From the NCBI GenBank assembly GCA_020861055.1, contig JAJBTD010000110.1:1-11878 (forward strand): a DNA stretch of 11,878 nt, written 5' to 3'. This document shows, piece after piece, positions 1 through 5,841 of the stretch. This DNA comes from Clostridiales bacterium. Its GTDB lineage: Bacteria > Bacillota > Clostridia > Oscillospirales > Oscillospiraceae. A model generated the notes under the pieces. That model did not search any database. It was not told the DNA's origin and was given only the letters and a program-made list of their open reading frames with translations. The number at the start of each line of letters is the position of its first letter. The stretch's first letter is position 1. A program made the translations under genes and the position numbers.

Positions 1-269
1 AGACCAAGCTCCGACAGGGCTTCGGCCGGGCCATCCGCAGTGAGAACGACACCTGCGTGATTGCCCTCCTGGACAGCCGGGCGGCGCCGGAGGGCAGATA
101 CCACAGCCAGGTTATGGCCGCTCTGCCGGAGATGGATGTCGTCCGGGAGGTGGCGGCGGTGCGAGGGTTCCTGTTGGAGAAAAAGAGTAAGGACTATTGG
201 GACACATCAGGCAATCATTTGGAGAAAGCAGAACATGAAACAACCCAAACTCATGGTGACCTTACGTGA
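1..269 (+). CDS. DinG/XPD-type DNA helicase, C-terminal fragment (5' end outside window)
   Basis: The reading frame is open from base 3 and stops with TGA at 267-269, giving 88 visible codons; the rest of the gene lies to the left of the window. The first visible residues contain QGFGRAIRSENDTCVIALLD. This matches superfamily 2 helicase motif VI (QGxGRxIR with the arginine finger), followed by the D-x-R that is typical of DinG/XPD-like helicases. The tail after about residue 60 is polar and has no recognised motif. The last 35 bases overlap the following excisionase-like gene, so the two are translationally coupled. Helicases of this kind are common in clostridial integrative and conjugative elements, and the neighbouring xis-int pair fits that setting. 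The family assignment rests on motif VI alone. A GTG at 57 is not a real start, because homology begins upstream of it. Confidence 0.75.
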   Translation, partial: TKLRQGFGRAIRSENDTCVIALLDSRAAPEGRYHSQVMAALPEMDVVREVAAVRGFLLEKKSKDYWDTSGNHLEKAEHETTQTHGDLT

Positions 270-417
270 GGCGGCAGAGCGCACCGGTCTGACCTATTGC
301 TGTGTCCGGCGTCTCTGCCTTTCCGGACAGATATCCTACATTCGCAGCGGAGTCAAATATTTTGTTAATTTTGAAAGACTGATGGAGTTCCTGAATCGGG
401 ATGCATCCAACGGGTGA
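235..417 (+). CDS. Excisionase-like small HTH DNA-binding protein
   Basis: A 60-residue protein beginning at ATG 235, with GGAG at 221-224 placed 10 bases upstream. Residues 8-50 (TLREAAERTGLTYCCVRRLC, then SGQISYIRSGVKYFVN) have the winged helix-turn-helix pattern of the excisionase/MerR-like family: a helix-turn-helix, a short wing with basic residues, then a final helix (FERLMEFLNR). Proteins of this size and fold directly upstream of a tyrosine integrase usually act as recombination directionality factors, bending DNA near the attachment site to favour excision. The start overlaps the end of the helicase gene by 35 bases. The integrase ATG follows 108 bases after this stop. The family call is firm. 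The excisionase role is inferred from gene order, and it could instead act only as a transcriptional regulator of the element. Confidence 0.75.
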   Translation: MKQPKLMVTLREAAERTGLTYCCVRRLCLSGQISYIRSGVKYFVNFERLMEFLNRDASNG

Positions 418-525
418 TGTTCAATTTCACCATTTTCCATCCAATATTTTGGTGGTTTTGGTGAATGGATGTTTTCTCTTTTTTACGGTAATGTTGCTGT
501 AACAGCGATTAGGAAGGTGAATAAA
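418..525 (+). promoter_or_regulatory. Repeat-rich leader between xis-like gene and integrase
   Basis: This 108-base AT-rich gap holds two inverted repeats in near-nested arrangement: TTCACCA (426-432) with TGGTGAA (459-465), and CATCCA (438-443) with TGGATG (466-471). It also holds a tandem 9-base repeat, TTTTGGTGG (447-455) then TTTTGGTGA (456-464). Such clustering before an integrase gene is compatible with a regulator or Xis/Int binding site. No convincing -35/-10 pair was seen. The integrase ribosome binding site, AGGAAGG at 511-517, closes the stretch. Confidence 0.35.
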
Positions 526-1920
526 ATGGCTAATATATCCAAACGTGGGAGTACCTATCTTCTGCGGGTCAGCGCAGGCTGCGACCTCAATGGCAGGCAG
601 ATCACAAAACGCAGGACATGGGCCCCGCCGCCGGGAATGTCCCCCAGAAAGGCGGATAAGGAGGCGGAGCATCAGGCAGCGCTCTTTGAGCAGGAGATCC
701 GCACGGGTCAGGCTGTGGACGGCACGGTACGATTCGCCGATTTTGCCGAGCGCTGGTTCCGGGACTATGCCGAGGTGCAGCTCCGGCCAAGGACGGTAGC
801 CCGGTACCGGGAGCTGATGGAACGCATCGACCCGGCCATCGGTCATCTATCCCTGCAATCCATCACCCCAGCCCACCTGATGGCTTTTTATCGGGAGCTG
901 GGTGAGCTGCACCAGACGGGAAAGTACCACTGCAAGGTCGATCTCAAAGCTCTGCTCAAAAAAGAGCACATGACAAAGGAGAGACTTGCCAAAGACTCCG
1001 GGGTGTCCGTTACCACCATCTCTGCCGTCTACCAGGGGAAAAACATCGACCCGGCCAGCGCCGAAAAACTCAGTGACGCACTGGGAAAACCTCTGCTAGC
1101 ACTGTTCGAACCCGCCAGCGATGGCAAGCCCCTGGCGCCCAAGACGCTGCTCCACTATCACCGGTTGATCTCCTCCATCCTGGCTACGGCAGTCAAATGG
1201 CAGGTCATCCTCTCCAACCCCTGTGAGCGGGTGTCCGCCCCCAAGGTAGGGCGGGTGGATGCGGAGTACCTGGACGCAGATCAGGCGGTCAGGCTCCTGG
1301 AGCTGCTGGACGGCGCACCCATTCAATACCGGACGGCGGTCACTGTGCTGCTGTTTACCGGAATGAGAAGGGGAGAACTGCTGGGTCTGGAGTGGCCCGA
1401 CGTCAACTTCTCCAGGGGGACGATTTGTATCAACAAGTCCTCCCTCTACCTGCCCGACCGGGGCACCTTCCAAGATGAGACGAAAAACCGCTCCTCCGAC
1501 CGGGTCATCCGTGCGCCTCAGGCGGCAATCGACTGCCTGAAGGAGTATCGCCGCTGGCAGCTGGAGCAGCAGATGCAGTGCCTGGATCTCTGGCAGGACA
1601 GCGGGAAGATATTCACCGCCACGGACGGCAGCCCCATGCATCCGGACGTGCTCTCCGGCTGGTTTCACGACTTTATCAAGACGACTGATCTTCCCCAGAT
1701 ACACCTCCACAGCCTGCGCCACACGAACGCCACCCTGGCGATTGCCAACGGCGTGGCGGTCACTACGGTGGCTGGACAGCTGGGTCATTCCAGCCCCACC
1801 ACCACAATGAAGATTTATGCCCACTCCATCCAGTCTGCCCAGGCCGCAGCAGCAGAGATGATGGACGAACTGCTGACCCCTCCCAAACGACGGACACGCA
1901 GAAAAGCCTCCGCTATCTGA
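526..1920 (+). CDS. Tyrosine-type site-specific integrase with an inserted XRE-type HTH domain
   Basis: A 464-residue recombinase that would integrate and excise the mobile element. Residues 1-65 resemble the small arm-binding domain of Tn916/phage-type integrases (ISKRGSTYLLRVSAG). The SAM-like core-binding domain starts near residue 68 and resumes near 203-236. Between them, at about residues 139-196, lies a Cro/C1-type helix-turn-helix (MTKERLAKDSGVSVTTISAV and following). The catalytic domain carries the expected residues: Arg281 (TGMRRGEL), probable Lys320 (ETKNRSS), His395 and Arg398 (HSLRH), His421 (GQLGHSS) and nucleophile Tyr431 (KIYAH), so the enzyme looks active. I chose ATG 526 because AGGAAGG at 511-517 sits correctly before it. 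An upstream in-frame ATG at 469 would add 19 residues without family support. A strong terminator follows at 1941-1977. Confidence 0.93.
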   Translation: MANISKRGSTYLLRVSAGCDLNGRQITKRRTWAPPPGMSPRKADKEAEHQAALFEQEIRTGQAVDGTVRFADFAERWFRDYAEVQLRPRTVARYRELMERIDPAIGHLSLQSITPAHLMAFYRELGELHQTGKYHCKVDLKALLKKEHMTKERLAKDSGVSVTTISAVYQGKNIDPASAEKLSDALGKPLLALFEPASDGKPLAPKTLLHYHRLISSILATAVKWQVILSNPCERVSAPKVGRVDAEYLDADQAVRLLELLDGAPIQYRTAVTVLLFTGMRRGELLGLEWPDVNFSRGTICINKSSLYLPDRGTFQDETKNRSSDRVIRAPQAAIDCLKEYRRWQLEQQMQCLDLWQDSGKIFTATDGSPMHPDVLSGWFHDFIKTTDLPQIHLHSLRHTNATLAIANGVAVTTVAGQLGHSSPTTTMKIYAHSIQSAQAAAAEMMDELLTPPKRRTRRKASAI

Positions 1921-1940
1921 CAACAGACTTCCAAAATAAA

Positions 1941-1982
1941 CCGGTGCGGCCGCAGGAAAAAGCTGCGGCCGCACCGGCGTTT
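1941..1982 (+). terminator. Intrinsic terminator of the integrase gene
   Basis: A perfect 15-bp stem is formed by CCGGTGCGGCCGCAG (1941-1955) and its complement (1963-1977) around the loop GAAAAAG, followed by CGTTTT. It begins 20 bases after the integrase stop codon. Confidence 0.9.
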
Positions 1983-2161
1983 TCGATAAAAAAGTTGCTA
2001 AAACAGCAACACCTGAAAAAAGAGCAGAGGAACAGGATCATGTGAGTGATGCGGGCAAACAAAGAAGAACGTGAGAAAAAAGTGGCCAAAAAAGAGGGCC
2101 ACTATGCTCAAACTATGCTCAGGTCGTATGTTTTGAAAATGCAAATCATCCAAAAAGTTAT
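1983..2161. other. Non-coding stretch with small repeats between integrase and tRNA genes; probable element end
   Basis: No supported gene is present. The sequence is A-rich on the + strand and contains a hairpin GTTGCT (1994-1999)/AGCAAC (2005-2010) and a second hairpin GTGGCC (2082-2087)/GGCCAC (2097-2102). Immediately after the second comes a direct repeat of ACTATGCTCA at 2101-2110 and 2112-2121. Position and repeat content suit an attachment region with recombinase arm sites, but no core site can be fixed without the other end of the element. Confidence 0.4.
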
Positions 2162-2197
2162 AAAACCGGCTGATTTCTTGTGAAATCAGCCGGTTTT
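2162..2197 (-). terminator. Intrinsic terminator of the tRNA pair
   Basis: A perfect 16-bp stem runs from AAAACCGGCTGATTTC (2162-2177) to its complement (2182-2197) with the four-base loop TTGT. Read on the - strand it lies 4 bases past the tRNA-fMet gene and ends in GGTTTTATAAC. The A/T-rich stem ends make it usable in both directions. Confidence 0.88.
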
Positions 2198-2201
2198 TAA
2201 G

Positions 2202-2275
<74 letters not shown>

Positions 2276-2282
2276 ATATAGA

Positions 2283-2366
2283 TGCCGGAGACCGGGCTCG
2301 AACCGGTACGGGATTGCTCCCACGGGATTTTAAGTCCCGGGTGTCTGCCAATTCCACCACTCCGGC
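2283..2366 (-). tRNA. tRNA-Leu (anticodon UAA)
   Basis: The - strand reads GCCGGAGTGGTGGAATTGGC, then an anticodon arm GGGACTTAAAATCCC with anticodon TAA, a long variable arm TGGGAGCAATCCCG, a T arm CGGTTCGAGCCCG and the acceptor CTCCGGC plus discriminator A. The long variable arm marks a class II tRNA and the D arm fits leucine. It has 84 bases without encoded CCA. It is the first gene of the two-tRNA transcript. Confidence 0.95.
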
Positions 2367-2392
2367 GCATCCGATCTCTTGACTGCCTTAAT

Positions 2393-2421
2393 AGTATAGC
2401 ACCCGGCACTCCTCTTTTCAA
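2393..2421 (-). promoter_or_regulatory. Sigma-70 type promoter of the tRNA pair
   Basis: On the - strand, TTGAAA (2416-2421) and TATACT (2393-2398) are separated by exactly 17 bases, with the tRNA-Leu 5' end 27 bases past the -10 box. The tRNA genes therefore need not depend on read-through from ilvD. Confidence 0.88.
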
Positions 2422-2451
2422 GCACTTTTTTATGCGGAGGCCCGGATGCCG

Positions 2452-2493
2452 TTCCCGCCCCTCACAGCCCGTCAGAGGGAGGAGGGGCGGGAA
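2452..2493 (-). terminator. Probable terminator hairpin after ilvD
   Basis: A perfect 12-bp stem, TTCCCGCCCCTC (2452-2463) with GAGGGGCGGGAA (2482-2493), encloses an 18-base loop and begins 8 bases past the ilvD stop. No U-run follows directly; the first is an A/T-rich run some 20 bases further. It may therefore be a weak terminator or a 3'-end stabilising stem for the ilv message. Confidence 0.55.
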
Positions 2494-2500
2494 ATGGAGC

Positions 2501-4174
2501 TCAGTTTATTTTGAGCACAGCGCCCTTGTCCGCCGAGGTGACCATGCTGGCATACCGGGCCAGATAGCCGGTCTTGACCTTCGGCTCCGGGCAGACCCAG
2601 GCGGCCTTCCGGGCAGCCAGCACGTCCTCCGGCACGTCCAGAGAGATCTTATGACCGGGGATGTCGATGGAGATGATGTCGCCCTCCTCCACCAGGCCAA
2701 TCATGCCGCCGGCAGCGGCCTCCGGGGAGACGTGGCCGATGGACGCGCCCCGTGTGGCGCCGGAGAAGCGCCCGTCGGTGATGAGGGCCACCGACTCTCC
2801 CAGGCCCATGCCGCAGATGGCGGAGGTGGGGTTGAGCATCTCCCGCATGCCGGGACCGCCCTTGGGTCCTTCGTAGCGGATGACCACCACATCGCCGGGG
2901 TGGATGCCACCGGCGTAGATGACGGCAATAGCGTCCTCCTCGCTGTCAAAGACACGGGCAGGGCCGCTGTGCTGCATCATCTCCGGGGTGACGGCCGCCT
3001 GCTTGACCACGCAGCCGTCGGGGGCCAGGTTGCCAAAGAGAACGGAGATGCCGCCGGTCTTCATGAAGGGGTTGTCGATGGGCCGGATGATCTCCGGGTC
3101 GCGGTTGACCGCATTGGCGATATTCTCCCCCACCGTCTTGCCGGTGCAGGTGATGAGGTCGGTTTTCAGCAGCCCTGCGTCCGCCAGCTCCTTCATGACG
3201 GCGTACACGCCGCCCGCCTGCTCCAGATCCTCCATATAGGTGAAGCCCGCCGGGGCCAGGTGGCACAGGTTGGGAGTGACGGCGGCAATCTCGTTGGACA
3301 TATTCAGGTCCAGCTCGATGCCGCACTCGTGGGCGATGGCGGGCAGGTGGAGCATGGTGTTGGTGGAGCAGCCCAGAGCCATGTCCACCGTCTCGGCGTT
3401 GTGGAAGGCGTCTGCAGTCATGATATCTCTGGGGCGGATGTTCTGCCGCAGCAGCTCCATGACCTGCATCCCCGCCTGCTTTGCCAGGCGCAGCCGGGCG
3501 GAGTAGGGGGCGGGGATGGTGCCGTTGCCCCGGAGGCCCATGCCGATGGCCTCGGTGAGACAGTTCATGGAGTTGGCGGTGTACATTCCGGAGCAGGAGC
3601 CGCAGGAGGGGCAGGCGTTTTCGATATACTCCTCCACGCCCTCCTCATCCAGCTTTCCGGCGTGGTACTCCCCCACCGCCTCAAACATATGGCTCAGGCA
3701 GGTGCGGCGGCCGTCCCGCATCTTCCCCGCCAGCATGGGTCCGCCGGAGACGAAGATGGTGGGGACGTTGATCCGGGCGGCGGCCATGAGCAGACCGGGG
3801 ACGTTCTTGTCGCAGTTAGGGATCATCACCAGGGCGTCGAACTGGTGGGCGATGGCCATGCACTCGGTGGAGTCTGCGATCAGGTCACGGGTGACCAGGG
3901 AGTATTTCATCCCGATGTGGCCCATGGCGATGCCGTCGCAGACGGCGATGGCAGGGAATTCGATGGGGGTGCCTCCAGCCATGCGGACACCGGCCTTGAC
4001 CGCCTCGGCGATTTTGTCCAGGTTCATGTGGCCGGGGACGATCTCGTTATAGGAGCAGACGATGCCCACCAGGGGGCGGTCCGTCTCCTCCTTGGTGAAG
4101 CCCAGGGCGGCAAACAGGGAGCGGTTGGGCGCCCGGTCCACCCCCTGGGTGACGTTGGCGGATTTCAGTGCCAT
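2501..4174 (-). CDS. ilvD: Dihydroxy-acid dehydratase
   Basis: A 557-residue enzyme that dehydrates 2,3-dihydroxy-3-methylbutanoate (valine branch) and 2,3-dihydroxy-3-methylpentanoate (isoleucine branch) to the 2-keto acids in the cytosol. IlvD/Edd family motifs are present: DGIAMGH (80-86), the iron-sulfur cysteine Cys121 in PNCDKNVPG, Cys194 in CPSCGSCSGMYTANS, and the C-terminal TDGRFSGATRG followed by IGHVSPEAAAGG. At the place where [2Fe-2S] members have a third cysteine (PCN), this protein has VPGH (46-49), like the E. coli enzyme. That suggests an oxygen-sensitive [4Fe-4S] cluster, which suits an anaerobe. AGGAGG (4183-4188) sits 8 bases before the ATG. It is the last gene of the operon, 78 bases after ilvC, with a hairpin in that gap. 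Confidence 0.97.
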   Translation of the reverse strand: MALKSANVTQGVDRAPNRSLFAALGFTKEETDRPLVGIVCSYNEIVPGHMNLDKIAEAVKAGVRMAGGTPIEFPAIAVCDGIAMGHIGMKYSLVTRDLIADSTECMAIAHQFDALVMIPNCDKNVPGLLMAAARINVPTIFVSGGPMLAGKMRDGRRTCLSHMFEAVGEYHAGKLDEEGVEEYIENACPSCGSCSGMYTANSMNCLTEAIGMGLRGNGTIPAPYSARLRLAKQAGMQVMELLRQNIRPRDIMTADAFHNAETVDMALGCSTNTMLHLPAIAHECGIELDLNMSNEIAAVTPNLCHLAPAGFTYMEDLEQAGGVYAVMKELADAGLLKTDLITCTGKTVGENIANAVNRDPEIIRPIDNPFMKTGGISVLFGNLAPDGCVVKQAAVTPEMMQHSGPARVFDSEEDAIAVIYAGGIHPGDVVVIRYEGPKGGPGMREMLNPTSAICGMGLGESVALITDGRFSGATRGASIGHVSPEAAAGGMIGLVEEGDIISIDIPGHKISLDVPEDVLAARKAAWVCPEPKVKTGYLARYASMVTSADKGAVLKIN

Positions 4175-4208
4175 TGGGTGTGCCTCCTTACAGAAACAGG
4201 AATAAAGC

Positions 4209-4234
4209 AGAGGACGGGCGAACGCCCGCCCTCT
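4209..4234 (-). other. Strand-specific intercistronic hairpin between ilvC and ilvD
   Basis: Arms 4209-4219 and 4224-4234 enclose a four-base loop. On the + strand the stem has an A/C mismatch. In the - strand transcript that position becomes a G-U pair, giving an 11-bp stem closed by GUUC and followed by CUUUAUU. It lies 18 bases after the ilvC stop and before the ilvD ribosome binding site. It could be a leaky terminator or an mRNA processing or stability element that lowers ilvD relative to ilvC. Confidence 0.55.
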
Positions 4235-4252
4235 GTCGGTGGTCAGGAAAAA

Positions 4253-5281
4253 TCAGTTGGAAGCGGAGTCCAGCCCCTTGTCGCCCTCGGCGCTGTCCTT
4301 CCACAGCATATTGTCCCGGAGCTCCTTGCCCACGATCTCCATGGGGTGCTTGGCCAGCTTGTCCCGCTTGGAGTTGAAGAAGGTGCGGCCGTTTTTGTTC
4401 TCGGCGATCCACTTGCCGGCGAAGGTGCCGTCCTGGATGTCGGAGAGGACCGCCCGCATATTGGCCTTCACCTGGTCGTGAGGCAGCACACGGGGACCGG
4501 AGACATACTCGCCGTACTCGGCGGTGTCGGAGATGGAGTAGTTCATGGCAGCCACGCCACCCTTATTGATCAGGTCAACGATGAGCTTCATCTCATGGAT
4601 GCACTCGAAGTAGGCGTTCTCCGGGTCGTAACCGGCCTCCACCAGCACCTCGAAGCCGCACTGCATCAGGTCCACCACGCCGCCGCAGAGGACGGTCTGC
4701 TCGCCGAACAGGTCGGTCTCGGTCTCAATGTCCATAGTGGTCTCCATGATGCCCGCACGGGCGCCGCCGATACCGGCGATATAGGCCAGGGCGGTCTGAC
4801 GGCAGTGGCCGGTGGCGTCCTGCTGAACAGCGATCAGGCAGGGCACGCCCTTGCCCGCCACATACTGGGAGCGGACAGTGTGGCCGGGGCCCTTGGGGGC
4901 CGCCATGAACACGTCCACGTCGGCGGGGGGCACGATCTGCTTATAGCGGATGTTGAAGCCGTGGGCGAAGGCGATAGCGTTGCCCGGCTCCAGGTTATCC
5001 TTGACGGACTCGGCATAGATCTGGGCGGCCCGCTCGTCGTTGACCAGCATCATGACGATGTCGGCCTTTTTGGAAGCCTCGGCCACGGTGTAGACCTCAA
5101 AGCCGTCCTTCTCCGCCTTGTCCCAGCTCTTGCCGTGGCGCAGGCCGATGATGACGTCGCAGCCGGAGTCCCGCAGGTTTTGGGCGTGGGCATGGCCCTG
5201 GGAGCCGTAGCCGATGATGGCGATCTTCTTGCCGTCCAGGTTGGACAGGTCGCAGTCCTTCTCATAGTACATTTTTGCCAT
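4253..5281 (-). CDS. ilvC: Ketol-acid reductoisomerase (class I, probably NADPH-dependent)
   Basis: A 342-residue enzyme that isomerises and reduces acetolactate or acetohydroxybutyrate to the dihydroxy acid. The N-terminal Rossmann domain has GYGSQG at 24-29. The cofactor loop GLRHGKSW offers Arg48, Lys51 and Ser52, which favour the 2'-phosphate of NADPH. The class I catalytic residues all fall at standard positions: His107 (AHGFN), Asp190 and Glu194 (DLFGE), Glu226, Glu230 and Ser251. Length is that of the short class I form with one knotted C-terminal domain. AGGAGG (5291-5296) lies 9 bases before the ATG, inside the end of ilvN2, and the two genes overlap by 20 bases. Supply of its substrate by two different synthases directly upstream is the notable context. 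Confidence 0.98.
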   Translation of the reverse strand: MAKMYYEKDCDLSNLDGKKIAIIGYGSQGHAHAQNLRDSGCDVIIGLRHGKSWDKAEKDGFEVYTVAEASKKADIVMMLVNDERAAQIYAESVKDNLEPGNAIAFAHGFNIRYKQIVPPADVDVFMAAPKGPGHTVRSQYVAGKGVPCLIAVQQDATGHCRQTALAYIAGIGGARAGIMETTMDIETETDLFGEQTVLCGGVVDLMQCGFEVLVEAGYDPENAYFECIHEMKLIVDLINKGGVAAMNYSISDTAEYGEYVSGPRVLPHDQVKANMRAVLSDIQDGTFAGKWIAENKNGRTFFNSKRDKLAKHPMEIVGKELRDNMLWKDSAEGDKGLDSASN

Positions 5282-5828
5282 AATTATATTCCTCCTTCAG
5301 TTTTGTCTGATCATATATTGTGCTACGCCCTCGTTCGATGGCGATAGTACCGGTTCTTACCACCTCAAGAATCCCGAATTCCTGAAGCAGGTTCATCAGC
5401 GCCTCCACCTTTTCTCCTGTGCCGAAGGTGGCGACGGTGAGCGCGTCCCGGCTCACATCGATGATGTTGGCCCGGAACAGCTCGGCGATCTGGATAATCT
5501 CTCCCCTGCACACCATATCGTCCGCCTGGACCTTGATGAGGGCCACCTCCCGCTGGATGGAGCTGTCCGCGTCCAGCACCTTGACGGCCAGGACGGGGAG
5601 CAGCTTGCGGCACTGGGCGGCGATCTGGTCGATCATCAGCTCGTCCCCCTTGATGACGATGGTGATGCGGGTGACCCCCGGCTCGCTGGAGGCGCCGGTG
5701 GCGATGGACTCAATGTTGTACCCCTTCCGGGAGAACAGCCGGGAAACCTGGGACATGACGCCGGGGATATCCTTCACCAGCAGAGACAGGGTGTACAGCT
5801 TTTTCTCGTTGTCAAATTCACGTTTCAT
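5262..5828 (-). CDS. ilvN: Acetolactate synthase small (regulatory) subunit, second copy
   Basis: A 188-residue ACT-domain protein that activates the IlvB2 catalytic subunit and would carry end-product feedback. The ACT domain covers about residues 11-84 (VKDIPGVMSQVSRLFSRKGY, then NIESIATG). The second, conserved C-terminal domain runs to about 165 (LQEFGILEVVRTG), and a charged tail of about 20 residues ends the protein. Of the three valine-site residues known from E. coli IlvH, Gly14 and Asn29 are kept (Gly23, Asn38), while Asn11 is Asp20, as also seen in many actinobacterial homologues. I prefer ATG 5828 to an in-frame GTG at 5837 because AGGGGG at 5838-5843 is correctly spaced for the ATG but abuts the GTG. 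It starts 13 bases after ilvB2 and overlaps ilvC by 20 bases. Confidence 0.93.
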   Translation of the reverse strand: MKREFDNEKKLYTLSLLVKDIPGVMSQVSRLFSRKGYNIESIATGASSEPGVTRITIVIKGDELMIDQIAAQCRKLLPVLAVKVLDADSSIQREVALIKVQADDMVCRGEIIQIAELFRANIIDVSRDALTVATFGTGEKVEALMNLLQEFGILEVVRTGTIAIERGRSTIYDQTKLKEEYNYGKNVL

Positions 5829-5841
5829 CCCTGTCACCCCC

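Noticed and set aside
2101..2121. Short repeats as a CRISPR remnant
   Set aside because: Only two 10-base copies with a 1-base gap are present; there is no spacer-sized unit and no cas gene.
2282..5347. 1021-codon open frame on the + strand opposite ilvD and ilvC
   Set aside because: It is antisense to two certain genes and its translation is low-complexity Gly/His/Val/Asp-rich with no motif. It is a product of GC-rich codon bias on the other strand, and it starts inside a tRNA gene.
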